From assembly GCA_021234155.1 (NCBI GenBank), contig JAJEKV010000025.1, positions 8,997,642 through 9,061,641 of the forward strand: a stretch of 64,000 nucleotides of DNA, given 5' to 3'. The DNA comes from Isoetes taiwanensis. Taxonomy: Eukaryota; Streptophyta; Lycopodiopsida; Isoetales; Isoetaceae. Position numbers and translations under genes: made by a program. The number at the start of each line of letters is the position of its first letter. The stretch's first letter is position 1. Under the pieces are notes generated by a model that was not told where the DNA came from, ran no database searches, and worked only from the letters and a program-made list of their open reading frames with translations. This document shows, piece by piece, positions 20,721-33,727 of the stretch.

Positions 20721-22077
20721 ATAGGGAATATCCGGTTATAACACCTGGACCCCAAATAAAATTGTGTTTTCTAGGATGTTGGCTAGTGTACAAGAGCTTA
20801 TCGTAGGGATTAAAAACCAGCCCTTTTTGGTTTCGAGGAAAAACCTAGCGATAAAATCTCGTTGAGGACCTGGACAATCAGGGGCACGCCTAACGTTCCC
20901 ACAAAAAAACCCGCGCTCCACGGGGAGAGATACCTAAGTCGGCGCATCACCCCACGGACCCGCATCACCAATAAAAACCAATAGAAAAAACCTCCGAAAG
21001 GGGCTGGTCCGCAGCGTGCCGCAGACAAAATAATATTTACCTCGAAAAAGCGAGAAATGGTCACGTAATGTGCCCGCGACAACTATAACAAATATGAATA
21101 TATAAATAACAATTGTAGGGGGTGGGGTGCCATGGATCTTGATACTGCTGAAAAGATGAAAAGCGCCGATGAAAAGTCGATGAAGAACTTCTGCAATAAA
21201 TAGCGATCCCCAACCACGATGAACGGCCTAAAAATGCATGCGATGCATGCATCTGCGGCCAGATGCAATGCATGCATGCTCGTCTATGCGAAGAATGTCG
21301 ATCCTTCACGAATGATGACATTCTTAACTCTGCATTTCGCATGAAAGCCACAACATCCCGATGTCGAGAACTTCAAATACTAGATCCGAGGAGAAAAGTT
21401 GAAGAATTGTCCCATGACGGACAAAACGCGACAAAGATAGAAGAGGTTAGAAAGGATAGGAATGGTCAAGAAAAGAGTAGCTCATGCAAGAAGAGGTCCC
21501 TCCTCCGCATGAGATCAAAGAATAGAAGCCATGGATCTTCTGAGATGAGAAAAGCGTAGATGAAAAGTCGATGAAGAACTCTGCAATAAATAGCGATACC
21601 CCAACCTGATAAACGGCCTAAAAATGCATGTGATGCATGCATGCGACGCATGCAATGCCATGCATGCTCGCGTCTTAATGCAAGAATGTCGATCGCTCGC
21701 TCACGAATCGATGACATTATTACAAATATATAGATAAAACAACTCCTCATTGAGTTGTTAAAATAAAAATGTATGATGAGATGTTGGATGATGTACCTGC
21801 TGAAGACTTATCACCGAGATTAAAAAACCCCGCCCTTTCAGGTTTTTGAGGAAAACCCCTAGTGATAAGCCCTCGGCAAGGAATTTGAACAATTGTCAAG
21901 CTACTATCACTGTCCCACAAAATATAAATCACCAGAAGAAGCCAAAAAATGCATGTTATTCACATAAATCCACGCACAACATAAATACTAAACCACATAA
22001 TAAAACATCTAAATCAAAAGGCTGGTCACGCATACCACAGCGAAAACAATAAATATAATAAACAAGCGGAATATAAA

Positions 22078-22082
<5 letters not shown>

Positions 22083-22154
<72 letters not shown>
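22083..22154. repeat. (GA)n microsatellite
   Basis: An almost pure GA dinucleotide run of about 70 bp with a single interruption (AATAGAGA). Confidence 0.98.
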
Positions 22155-22159
<5 letters not shown>

Positions 22160-22278
22160 TACGTCAGTAAGCACAAGCCGGCATCCTTTAGGACATCTGG
22201 CGCCCCTCTTCAAGGAGCACCACCACCCCAAAGGATACCCGGGGCCAAAGGTCCTAGGATGCCATCTCAGTGAGGTTC

Positions 22279-22400
<122 letters not shown>

Positions 22401-22565
22401 ATTAATCATACATAATTGAAAAAGGGGAGGGTGGATTCAAGAGAAGAACTGCTGAGGGCCGAAGAAGAAACGCCAATTTGAGAAAGCGAAGAAGACTCTG
22501 CTATAAAAACCCAAACCAGAGGCCCTAAACTGCATGCAAAACATGCATGTATGCATACTCTTCCT

Positions 22566-23010
22566 CATGAGAATCCCATATTCTTTTCCCCACTTTTTTT
22601 TTCTTCTTCTTTTTTTTTTTTCAGTGCCCTTTTTTCATTTGTGTCTTTTTCATTCCCATTCCTCCTCCTTTGTTCTTTTCCCTTTTCTTTTTTCCATACC
22701 TTACCTTTTTCCCATTCCTCGCGCTTTCCCTCTTCCTTTTTTTCCCTTCACTTTTCCCCTTCCCTTTCCAATTTCTCTCTACGCCATTTTCCTTTCCTTC
22801 TCCTTCTTTCCCTTTCTTTTCTTTTCCCTTTCCCTTTCCTTTTCCCCTTTTCTCTTTGCCTTTTCAGTTCTCTTTTTTCTCCTTTCTCCACCTTTTTCCT
22901 CTTCGCCTTTCCCAGTGTCCCTTTTCACTCCATCTTCCTTCCCCTTTATTTTTCCTTTCTCTTTTCCCTCCCCTTTTACTCTTATCCTCCCTTTCCCTCT
23001 TCTCCTTTTT
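22566..23010 (+). repeat. 440-bp polypyrimidine tract
   Basis: This is almost all C and T on the + strand (TTTTCCC, CTTTCC and similar) with few purines. Long frames rich in Phe, Ser and Leu exist in all three frames but are composition artefacts. Such tracts can form triplex (H-DNA) structures. It lies about 170 bp from a purine-only (GA)n run on the same strand. Confidence 0.95.
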
Positions 23011-26000
23011 GTGATGTTCCACGTATTTATATGCTATACATATAACCATTGTGACACGTCACAGATATATGTTAGTTATAAAGGGGGATTATGGGTTAAT
23101 ATTAAAAGTGGTTTATGTTAGCTATACTAAATAATTATAGATTAGTTAATCTAATTAACCTAATTAAACTAATTAAGGATATTAATTAGCTAATAAGGGG
23201 AACCACCTGGCCCAATTCGATTGGGCCAGAGGGGACTTACTATTCTAAAGGGGCAAGCTGGGCCACCACTCCCAATCACAGCCAAACCGAGGTTGGGAAA
23301 GATTGGAGAAAGGGAGGAGCGACTTGAGCACAACAACTAACCTTGAATCATGGATGTTCTTGAGACAATGGGTCGGGCAAGACACAAAATCTTTAAGTAG
23401 TTTGTCTTCTAATCTAACCCTTGTATGAGTAGGTTAATGAGTAAACTCTCTTTTATGCTCTAGCTGAGATTATGACGGATGGTTTCAATATGGATGTTCT
23501 TTCATACTGTTCATACGTGTGTTGGGGGGGCTAAAAGGGGTAGAGACCTAAAAGCTACCTAGGAATAGAGATGCTCCTAGCTAGAACCCTTTAGAACCCA
23601 TTAAATCATTTTGTGCACAAGAGCCCACGAGCTTGCGATCATGCTATGAAGTGATTGACACCACATAATGAGTTTTCGATGAATCGTGGTGGGGTCTTGC
23701 CTAGCATGGCTGGGACTCCTACAAGCAGTGCTAGACTTATAGTCAGTCACTAAGAGGGCGGGTATGGGTCTGACACTCCTCCTTAGGTGGCATCTGCGGC
23801 GTGCCTACATGGATGCCCCGGACTCGAATGGGCTGGAGAGACTGCCTTTAGATTTAGGGAGAAAGTGGATGCGGATGCGGGGGTCATTGAGGTGGCACGT
23901 GTTCTCTAGCACACCCAGGGGATTAGTCATGCTTTCGGGGGGGGGATGCCTCTTTTGACCTGCCCCATCGGATAGGGAGATGTAATCAGGAGTAGTCTCA
24001 TAGGATTATTCCATAGGATTGCATCTCAGGAGGGCTACAATCACGCCATAGAATGTTTTGACCTATCGCCAAAGTGTGCATGTGGGAGGGGTGGATGGAG
24101 TGGACTACCCTAGCCATTGTTCTATGCCAGCCAACGCCATGTTATACTTCTGTCTCCTGTTATCTGGAGGCCTTATTTGTCGATCGACCCCATGGGTCCG
24201 GAGCAGGAGGTAGAGCCTTATTTACATTTGCATTTCCATAGTTATGTTGGGGTTCTATTGTATTCCTATTGATGCTGATGGACCACCCTTTCTGGTGGTA
24301 TACTGTTTAATTGTATTGTTGCTAGGTGCTAACATGTATGTACGCTTCCGCTATATAGGATTCCCATAGAAGGCATGGGACGAATGACACCTCCGTGCCC
24401 TTCACCCGGACATTTGACCATCACAAGTGGCCCGAGTCGGGGCCGGAGGGCCTTTTCATGAGGAGTTACTTCATGGAAAGGGAATTTCCGATATTTATCT
24501 GATGGGAGTGACCAATATTCGACTATAAAAACTAACTAACCTTGGGAGGAACCTGTTGGGTTCTCGATTTACCACCCAACCGGACCAACTAGAAAAGATG
24601 TCACCAAGTTAAGCTACTCCATAAGGCGTATAAGAACAATTTCTTTCTAGCCACCAACCATTGGTGTTACAGGAACTCTTTTTTTAATGATATATGATCG
24701 GCGAGAAGCTAGAAAAATATTAAAAAGGTGACCAGGGCTCATTTTCAAACATAGAAAGAAGCGGATCTACTTGTGTCGAGTTTAGGTCCCTATGCATTTC
24801 TGGGTATAACTCTCAGTCCTTAAGAAATCTATGCATAAACAAGCCCAATGCAAAACTAGACTTCAAGAGCTTTCTAACAAAGAAAGGATTGCCAAATTCT
24901 AAAGCTGTGAGTTAGCGATAGATATCACTTCTCAAAGTCATCCTTCTATTTATAGATAACAACACTCTTTTTGCATTTTTCCTCTTAAATAAAGGTCAAG
25001 GTTTATTTTAGCTTTTTGTTTGATAGGCTTAGACATCTTTGGATGGCTTTCTTAGTTGATCTCAATAAATATTGTTCAATGCAAGGCCACTCCCTCCAAA
25101 GACCATATCAATTCCTTCCCTTCTCAAGGCCCGATGGAGTCCTTGGTCATCTATCTTGAGAAGTAAATTTTTTGCAAAGCTAGTCATCTATATCTACTTT
25201 CAAAGGCTTTCCCATCTCCTTACAAGGCTGGTAATCTTACCATCTATCCTAGCGACCCCATTCAAATTAGAATACCCATCATCTAAATTTTAGTAGAAAC
25301 TGGAATATATCGCCAATACTATATATGTGCAATTGCGGACATATACCAACAACCTCCTTTGCATATAAAATCCACCTTCGTTACTCCATCACCATCCATT
25401 CTCCTACTATAACACCTAATACTAGTACCGAGAAGACTTAAATAGTTGGAGAAGGTTGAGGAAATGCCGTCATATCACGGGGAGATAAATAAAACCCACC
25501 AGCAATTTTGGATTTTGGCAATTTTGGGAAAGTATCTTTTGAAAGAGTCAAAGTTATGGAGGATCAGAAATTACAAACCATGGATAAATACTTGGCAGGA
25601 TGTAGTTAGAACTTGGAGTTTTGAAATCTGCCCACCATGTTTTTTATGCAGGGCAATAATTTCTTCGTCTTTGTTACCATATTCTCTTACTTAGTGGTGC
25701 AAAATGGGAGAGTTGCAACGGAAGGATTAATAGAAAGTGAAATAACTTCGAAACTTTATGGCGAGATGAGAGATCCATTGTATGCGATTATATTTTGTAG
25801 AACTATCAATTATTGATGAATCTGTGTAAAAAGATGAAGCCTGAGAACTGTCCCAAATAGTGCGATATGATATCCGGGAGTGGTATCCTCAAGAAAATAT
25901 TTTAAAACCAGCAATCAATTAGGAAAAAGAAAAAAAAGATGTATAGATTTAATATCTTGAATGCCAATGATAATTTTAGTGCAAAGGTAACAATGGTGAC

Positions 26001-26300
26001 GGAAATAGCTGAGATGAGGCTAAAGGGCCTCCTACATAATGTTTTGGACCTCATTAAAGAACCAATACAAAAGCTTGTGGCCAATACAAAATTAGAACAT
26101 GAGCAACAAAAGAGGATATCAGAGCAAAAACACGATCGTCCCCGATTGCCCATGCACACTTTCTTTGAAGAGTTCTGAAAGATCCATACTAAAGTTAAAC
26201 AAGGAAAAACACGAAGCCTCTGAGGTCAGCTTCGACTTGATTGGCCATCTGAATAAAGATAAGTAAAGCAAAACATTTGTGTGAGCATATGATTTCTGGT
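23011..26300. other. Unassigned region, no gene recognised
   Basis: It contains a TTAATTA-rich stretch (23140-23200) and a near-palindrome GGCCCAATTCGATTGGGCC at about 23210. A mostly non-coding GC-richer stretch runs at 23500-24500, and AT-rich sequence follows. A 79-codon + strand frame at 25939-26178 is helical and charged, with no known motif and an A-rich stretch before it. Nothing here supports a named gene or element. Confidence 0.4.
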
Positions 26301-26317
26301 TTGATTGAGCATTGTTT

Positions 26318-29300
26318 TCATTTTATTTTTTTTGAAGAACGACAAACTCTTATTCAAAATTCCAGAAGAAGTACACACATAGATGCGAGACAAGAATAAA
26401 ATCTCGTGACAAAAAGATAATCCACTAAGTGCAGCCACCTGTCTATGCATAAGATAAGATACCCAAATATTCCTCAAAAATCAAACGTTTTTTCTCAGGA
26501 GCAAGCTGAGAACATAAGTATGCCTTCACCAATCTATCTTGCGCCTCGTGAGATTGGTTACCGGTAATTGATAAGCCCTTTAAGATATACATTCGCCTTC
26601 TTTTCCAAATAGACCACAACAACCAGCCTGAAGCTAAGTGGAAAGCCTGTTGCTGCAAGCTGTTCCAAGTGGAAGGATAAATGGCGAGAAGCACCTGCTG
26701 GCTAGTCAAGACCACGTGGAAGATAGTAACCATGACCAAAGCGGTGAACTTGGTCACATAGAAAAAAGCGGTGCTTTCGATACTCTCAACTTGCGCTTAC
26801 GATTAGGCGGGTTACGAAATCGCGGGGATAAAACTTATGAACCATCATTAACCCCTGCAGACATGCGTGGAGGAGTTGCCACCATAAAGGTAGAAACTTT
26901 GGGATGCGGCAATTTATTCGGACCCGAGGACCACATCGCTTCCAGGAGGAGGGGAATGCGGGGCTGCCAACCCGGCAGGGGGACAATGTCAACATCAACC
27001 AGCTTTTGATATAGCGAATACACAAGATGTTGTGCATTAACCATTTGGGGACCGGTCAAATAGGCACATCAATGATTGTGAAGGGGCATGCGAGAATGCC
27101 CGACCGGCTTTACCCGCGAGTTCTACGTCCCATCGAGATAGCATAAACTTAGTGAAAAAGCATCCCAAGTCAACAAGTGTCTGCCTCATACCAAGCTCCA
27201 AGCGTGAGAATACCCGTACGCCTCCAGCGTCGCGAGTGGGATATCTGTTAGCACCACGGAGGCATGTGATTATCGGAGGAATCCACCAACCTGAGAGAAC
27301 ACGCACGTGGACATACACTGGATTAATCTTAAATAACGCCTGACTATCTCCCAAATCAAGCAATCCCTTCAAGAAGGGAAGCGATGGGATATGGGCGAAG
27401 GCGATAAAAGACACCAAGGAAGAGCGCCTAAGTCTTGGTTTCCCAAAGGAATACAACGCCCAAGTGCTTGCGCAACCAATCTCATTCGAGGCGAATGTAC
27501 CATACCCACCAAGTAGCGACAAATGAACTTAGATATCATAATTTTACTCACGTAAATGAAAGTCAATCATACCTAGACCTCCGGCAAATTTTGGTTTGAT
27601 ACATGTGGACCACGCAAACCTTCACAACTACACACATCTCGGTGCACGCCCAAATGAAGTTCTACGGACAATTGAAACCTTTGTTTGTTTGTGAAGCAAG
27701 CCACTGCAGCGGATGCCATATACACATGAGTGTTGTTAAGAACACAGCTTGCAACTACTATCCATACACTTGAGAAAATCTTAGTTGTATTCCACCAAAA
27801 GATGCTACGCGGGGCCTTCCACTATAACATCCCATGCATCATGAAGTAGAGATATGTATACCTCTGGGAATGCCCAAAGAGTTTAGTGACCTTCCTTGAG
27901 GAAGAACTTTCCACGGATACTTTCGTAAACACAAGGAGGAACATCCACATCCAAAGTCCATAAGCGAGCACTTTGCCACCCAACAAGAACCCGATGCGGG
28001 GAGAAAGGAATCGACAAAAGCTTAACATTAAAAGAAGATTATCATCTCGACCACTAGAAGAAAAATGTATCATTAGCATCTTGATTACACACTTCTTGAA
28101 ACCATCCTCCATAGTCAATCCCTAAATTCATGCCATCTTGGTTTTTTTTTGCCCGCGAAGAATAAAATTAAAGTGGGGCGATACCTCACCCACAATGGAA
28201 CAATAATGGGGCAAGGGGACATCCTTGTCCAACTCCTCTACCAACAAGAACCACGACCGATGGTTCTCCACAAAAGAAGTAAGCCTGATGAAGCCCAGAA
28301 GCCACTAGAAAGATGGAGCTTCATAACATCTCTAGTAAACAACTCTCCAAATCCCAATAGTCAATCCTTGAAGGCATTTTTGTAGGAAATTCAATCTATC
28401 TTTTCATAGGCTTTAGCAAAATCAATTTGAGATATACAATCGCGTGACCCTTAAAAAGCCGCCCAATACATCCCCCTCATAAAGCGGCGGCCACATTATC
28501 AAAAATACATTTTGTAAAATTGTAGAAAACTCGATTCGTGGAGGAAGATAGACTACGCCAAGATATCCCTCACTTTCTCATAAGGCCTTAGCAAAAGATC
28601 TTATACAAATAGATAAAAACAAAGTTATAGAGCCAATCGAGATAGTTTTAGAACTCTTTGCACTTAGGAATAAAGGAAATGCAACCCGGTGTTGATGATC
28701 TTATCAAGCTCTGAGCCGTGAAACTTCGAGGAGAAAGCATTGAAGGCGTCATCATCAAAACCAATTCCAATAAGCTTGGAAAAAGCTTCTGCGGGGAAAA
28801 CCATCCAAGCACGGGCACTTATTCTTCTTTAAAAAGTCTCTGTTGAGAATGCAAATCATTGGCATAATAGTTGATTCCAAGCTGAACATCTTCTTTGTGG
28901 GAAATAATAGGATGAATCTTAGATAAAGCGCCTCTTGCATGTCCCCTTGGAAGGCGGTGATCAACAAAAAAGCAGAGAAATGATAAAAAGAAAAGCGCTT
29001 TAAGCTGGCGGCATCAGAAATTCCGAGCCATCAGGTAGAAATAAGCGAAGATATGGAGCTTGACACCGTCTTCTCCTTTTTAGCCTTAAAGAAGAAGTGC
29101 TGACACCTATCCCCAATTTAAACCAATCAAAAACGTACTTGTGAGAGCTTGAGTTGCATGTATCGACTCAATGTTTCTTATTTACGCCAATAGCTCTTTC
29201 TCTCGAATACGATGAGAGGGCTGTGAGCGACACATTTGAAGCTCCATATACAAGCTATTAGCGGCCTCTAGGCCTAACCCTCGTCCCCAGCGCCTTAAAG

Positions 29301-29472
29301 GATTTATTGCTGCCATAAGCGTCAACAACCACCAACATACCTCGAAGGCGAGGAAAATATAGAGGACCAGGCATGTCCTACGGCTATTGAAGCAAACTTC
29401 TGATTACGACAAATATTGAGTGTTAAGCGAAATAGGTTCTTGTAACAAATTCATGCCGGCACTTTATGATCA
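26318..29472 (-). mobile_element. L1-type LINE, 3' part (RT and C-terminal region)
   Basis: Non-LTR retrotransposon ORF2 on the - strand, read from high to low coordinates. Near 29110: DWFKLG and related text of the pre-RT linker. Near 28810-28840: KKNKCP followed by DGFP, the conserved N-terminal RT region. At 28428-28391: IDFAKAYEKID (RT motif A). At 28240-28201: GVGQGCPLAPLLF (RT motif B). At about 28089-28059: a degenerate FADD box, ANDTFFF. Near 27450: MRLVAQ and later LGNQDLGAL (connection). Near 26950-26870: a zf-RVT-like IPKF...WQLLHACL. The 3' end is an A-rich stretch at about 26318-26332. RT primes cDNA synthesis at a nicked target. Frames are broken, so it is a dead copy, split from its 5' part by element B. 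Confidence 0.85.
28059..28428 (-). pseudogene. LINE reverse transcriptase core motifs
   Basis: Motif A IDFAKAYEKID, motif B GVGQGCPLAPLLF and the catalytic-box region (QDANDTFFF, where FADD is normal) lie in the right order and spacing for L1-type RT. A frameshift lies between motif A and the following helix. The changed catalytic box and frameshifts make it inactive as written. Confidence 0.85.
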
Positions 29473-30071
29473 CATTAGTCACATGCGTCTGATGCGGGAC
29501 TATTCAATACTGGGACCGGTCAAAGAATAAGGAGCCTGGTCGGGTCAGGTCGGTCGTCTAAAGCCAGTGAAGACCAAACAGCCGGACCAAGTGTGACCAT
29601 GCGGAAGGTACGCCAGCGCCAAAGAAGAAGCCAGAAACGGACAAGTGGCGGGCCGTCCAGTCGGTGTCGGCGTCTGCGTGATTCGAGGAACACCTCAAGG
29701 GGCCCCTTGCCAACATTCCCCACAAATCGGGCCTCCTTCCGGGGAATTAAAGACGCAGGAATCGGCCAGTATCTATATTGGGCCAAAGGCCATTGTACTA
29801 TATATATGAGTAGAGCTAGCATTGAGTTTTAGATGAGTTTTTGGTCTTGTCTCCATTTTGTTTCTCTCTATTCGCGAGAGCTCATGTATCATCATTGATA
29901 TCAAGGTTTTGTTCTCATTATTGTGCTCTCATTGTTTTCTTTTGTTCTCTCTCTTTTCCTTTTCCTTTGTTTCTTTTACAAATCCCGCGCCCAACTACGA
30001 AATTCTCTGTTTGATCGGGGTCCTCCACGGTACATCTTGCGAGGGAGTTCGAATCCGGACCCCAAACAGCA
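29473..30071 (+). repeat. 5' LTR of Ty3/gypsy element B
   Basis: This region matches 55881-56455 over its length, including GCGGG followed by ACTATTCA, GGGCCAAAGGCCATTGTACT, a TATA box at about 29798-29808, and the end ...ACCCCAAACA. It is about 0.6 kb. The first base pair reads CA (CATTAGTC), where the 3' LTR reads TG (TGTTAGTC). GATCA precedes it, a candidate target duplication for GATCG at 56460-56464. Confidence 0.85.
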
Positions 30072-30090
30072 TCGCGCTTGCCGGTGCGAT
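30072..30090 (+). promoter_or_regulatory. Candidate primer binding site of element B
   Basis: TCGCGCTTGCCGGTGCGA directly follows the 5' LTR. It resembles the tRNA-Asp-type site TGGCGCCGTTGCCGGGGA reported for plant Athila/Tat-type elements, with gaps and mismatches. The assignment is tentative because the region has many base errors. Confidence 0.4.
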
Positions 30091-31440
30091 TTTTCTTTTC
30101 CTTTTCCATCATATCATTTCGTGGTTCCTCCACGAAGAACTTCTTTGCCAAGCGGCTCGTTTGGGCGCCATCAACGGCGAAGTGTTAGGGATATGTATGA
30201 CACTGCCTATGACATTGAGGGTGGTCGTGTCCTCGAGGCTTCGATCGGCACCTCCTACTCCTGCTCTGCTCATTCTCCGACCGGGGTCTCCCCACATTAT
30301 TAGCCGAATGCTCTCAACCTGATAAGCCCCATCACCGCTTTATTCATTACGCCTCACTACTTTCGAGACTCACGAAAAGCACCTATATTCATATACCTTC
30401 AGGCCACGCCCCTCACGCTTACACAACCTTTTTTCACCTCTGCTGCGGGGCGGGCTACCCTCAAGTGTCCTTTGGCCCTCCCCTCGTTCCGCGAATTTGG
30501 ACTTCTCCATCTTTTGATGCGGCTCTTCACGTTTACCAACTAGCGATCTCAAGCCTAATGAGGAGGGCTCTCATGGTCCTTCCCCACCAGATGCTACTTT
30601 CTCTCGGACCTCCCGATTTTACGTTTCCCACCACCATGCTCTCAGCCCACGGTACATTCCATCGAGCTATGCTCACTGCATATGCTCCACACAATCTATC
30701 GCGCCCGATTACCTTCATCACGCTACTCTCACAATTTGAAGGTGACTTATCCAACTTTTGGCAACACTAAAGGCAAACTCACGGATCGAGTGCTCAAGCT
30801 CATATGGAAGAATTTGAGGCCTTGGCCATTACGAATAGTCACGCTCAACCTCAACTCAAATTCCATATCTTCTCTACCACACTAAGGCCCCTCATCAATG
30901 GCTCATGGCCAACAAAAAGCCTTTGGAAACCAAATTGGCAAGAAATGAAAACCGCCTTCCTTTCTCACTATGGCACCCACGAATGATGATCAACTCTGCT
31001 CAAGCAACTCAATGATCTTCAGCGGCAACCCGCAGTCCGTGACGTATTTAAGGCCGTCTTCACATTCTCATCGATAAACTCCGGGGAGTAACCCACTCAA
31101 AGCGGATTCTTGTATGGTTTTACCGGGGGCCTTCCTCCGCCATTCGTCTCATGGCCGGTACGCATCCAGTCTTTGGAGCGACAATTGAATTGGTCAATCA
31201 CTTTCGGTCAATGTTTCCTCTCGAGGTTGCTCTCCTGAGAACTACCTCCGCGTCATGGTTCCTCGGAATGCGGTCCAACCTGCACAAAATAAATCCATAA
31301 CTCTCAGGATCTGGTGCCATATCACGTAAATATCAAAGCCATTTGGCCAATGAATGCAACTCTTCTAATGGGCCTCCTCATTGTAAAAGGTGCAATATGT
31401 GCAATCATGCCCAGGAGAATGCACTCGTTCTCATCCTACA
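30091..31440 (+). pseudogene. gag of Ty3/gypsy element B
   Basis: Capsid-type protein region, broken in several frames. Visible pieces in order are MEEFEALAITNSHAQ (from about 30804), WQEMKTAFLSHYGTHE (about 30940-30985), the LLKQLNDLQRQP-like helix, ILIDKLRGVTHS (about 31063) and FPLEVA (about 31213). Then comes a zinc-knuckle-like CKRCNMCNH at about 31382-31410. Gag packages the element RNA into particles. It lies directly after the LTR, as expected. Confidence 0.7.
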
Positions 31441-33380
31441 CCTTTCGGGAATAAAATGGTTTTTTCAAGTCTGACTCACGCCTCGGCAGCAACAACCATA
31501 TCAACCTCGGCAATATCAAGCTCGGCCCACTCAACGGTATCAACAACATAACACCCTCGTGATCCGCGGGGACAAGGCTCTGTCCTCCCTTTTGATCCTT
31601 CAAGGCTCAATCTATCATTGTCATCATTGGGGTCACACCACCACGGCGTGCCCTCAACTTCCTCAAGTCCAAGTCCAACCCGGTACCAATCAACTTTAGC
31701 CCGATGCAGCCTCGCGGCTTATGGGGTGGCCAATCAGCCATCTGTTTTGCCGATGCCCCGGCACCTCAACAACTGGGCCCTTAACCAAAGCGGCCTCTAC
31801 TTCAAATCCTGCGGATCCAGCAACCGAGGAAATCTATCACTCAACCCTCGATCTGGCGTCAATTGGAAACCATCTCCACCTTGAACCGGGCTTCGCCGGA
31901 ACCATCATCCCCGCGATCACGCCCAACCCGGCTTTTCTTTGTTGAGGCAGTTCCTCATATGAAGGCGATAAAAAAGTTCATTTGCGCGTCACCGATAAAC
32001 TCATGCCTCCGCGTCATGCCCAAAAGGTGAGACAAAGTATTCTCAAAACTCATGCGGTGCGGAAGGTAAGCTGGGCAAATGTTCATGCCACAACCCGAGC
32101 TCGGCCCGGCGTCGGGGAGGCACCATCATCATCTACCACACCGCTCTCAGTAGTAGTATCCTAACATAGGCTGCGGAGGTGGGAGTTTCTCAAAAGGGTT
32201 TTCGACTTCTTTACCTCCGATCTCCTGCTCCTTTGGATCCTGGCGATCCATTTTCACCGCGTTCCTTTGGAACTTCAAGAAGAACTTGCCAAGATCAAGA
32301 TTCCTTTGAGCCTCGCCACTATTTTGAAACTACGTCCCGGCTCTTAAAGATCGATTGCCTCTCTTCCCCTTGTGCAGTTGGGGAAATTCAGCGACATCAA
32401 CACCCGCGGTGCATGCCGCGATGGGCAATCAACCACATCAATCATGTTCAAATTGATGGAGGTAGTGCCAATCAATCTTATTCTTGATAAGCTCAGGAGA
32501 AGCAATTGGGGATCAAACAACTATCGGATGCCCCCTATGACATCAAGTTAGCCAATGGCCCATATCACGCGACCCACAAGCGTCCTCCTCTCCTCCACAT
32601 CCGGCATTGGTGATCTCAAATTCCCTGGAATTTGGGGTTTTATTTGGAGGAAGATCCATGTGATTATGAAATCTTTGGTAGAACCCCTTTTCTCATGGGC
32701 TAAAGTATTCATTCTTTTGGAGTCCGCGGACCAACTTGTCATTCTGATGGACATCTCAATGCAACTATGGATTTAGAAGCGGCAAATTGATCTCTGTTGA
32801 AATCTTTGAACCTTCAATCTGGATACCACTCTGAAGAAGAAAAATCTATCATGTTCAAGCTCCACCCATGATGCCTCTCTCATCTTACGGGTATCTTTGA
32901 TCCTTGGGGAGATGGCTGGATCGAGGACTTCAAAAGTGGCGGCGCTCTCCTGGACCTTTACGGCTTTCTACAATGCATTCAATGTCTTGACCATTTTTTA
33001 CCGCGGAACTTCCTCTAGCATGATGAATGTTCATCTTATCATGGCCTTAACCCTTGCTGATGACACTCCGCTGACCTCTTTTCTTCACCCTCAAAATGCT
33101 GCTCCTCGTCGTAATGCTTCCAACCTCCACGCTCATCATGTTCGGGACGGAGGTAGTTCCCCATATTCAAACTCAAAGGTGGACGACGTGGACATTGGTA
33201 ACAATTAACCCGTCAGCCCTAGCCCAATCTTCCACCCACCTATAAAAGCGCAGTATGTGATACTCTTCAAAAAATTCAAACATATTTTTGCTTGGGCTAC
33301 AAAGACAGCCAGCGGTATCAAAGCGAAATTGGGGGAACTCACCATTCCCTGCAAACTTATTTGCATGATCTAGCAATGAT
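31441..33380 (+). other. Element B gag-pol linker, degraded
   Basis: Around the protease motif the sequence has coding-like composition and short open frames in changing phase (for example 31618-31884, 32179-32487, 32897-33208), but no second domain was recognised. It lacks CAG/CTG and is rich in CGG/CCGG, as in other miscalled parts of the window. Confidence 0.5.
32380..32530 (+). pseudogene. Protease remnant of element B
   Basis: HVQIDGGSANQS at about 32445-32480 fits a retropepsin active site (usually D-T/S-G; here IDGGS, the variant seen in many plant elements). The frame closes shortly after. Its place between gag and RT supports the call. Confidence 0.55.
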
Positions 33381-33727
33381 GATGCGGGCTCAACCCAAAT
33401 TCTGGCAGAGTGTCAGGCAAAATTGACAAACTCTTAGCTTAGGCGGTTTATGAGGTCAAACACTCTGAATGGGTGAGCCCTATCGTCATTAACTCAAGCA
33501 CAATGGTAAGATCGGCGTTTGTGTGGACTACCGAAAACTCAATCGGTGCCACGGAGGCGTGATCACTTCTGCTTTCCTTCACCGGACCGGGTTCTTGAAG
33601 AGGTTCTTTGTCATGAGATGTACTCCTTCATGGATGGCTTTTCGGGGTACAATCAAATCTCTATCAAGCAAGAAGATAAGCTCGAAACTACCTTCACCAC
33701 CTCATGGGGCACTTTTGCCTACAAGGT
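33381..33727 (+). pseudogene. Element B reverse transcriptase, N-terminal half
   Basis: YEVKHSEWVSPIV (about 33450-33486), GVCVDYRKLN (about 33513-33543, with one frame change) and FMDGFSGYNQISIKQED, ending TSWGTFAYK at 33726. The domain is cut at this point by element A. Its other half starts at 48702 with VPFGLSN. The cut falls between AYKV and VPFGL, a stretch that is continuous in Ty3/gypsy RTs. Confidence 0.9.
33723..33727 (+). repeat. Target site duplication of element A (left)
   Basis: AAGGT, identical to 48697-48701. Removing element A and one copy restores an uninterrupted RT frame in element B. Confidence 0.9.

Noticed and set aside
21956-22231. - strand frame with Leu-Ser repeats
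   Set aside because: It is read through the (GA)n microsatellite; no real coding signal.
22534-23121. Long + strand open frames (195, 164 and 114 codons) rich in Phe/Ser/Leu
   Set aside because: They lie in an almost pure C/T tract and are open in all three frames; composition alone explains them.
29918-30322. Open frames across the element B LTR border
   Set aside because: They are out of phase with gag and rich in C/T-derived residues; the LTR end and primer site lie inside them.
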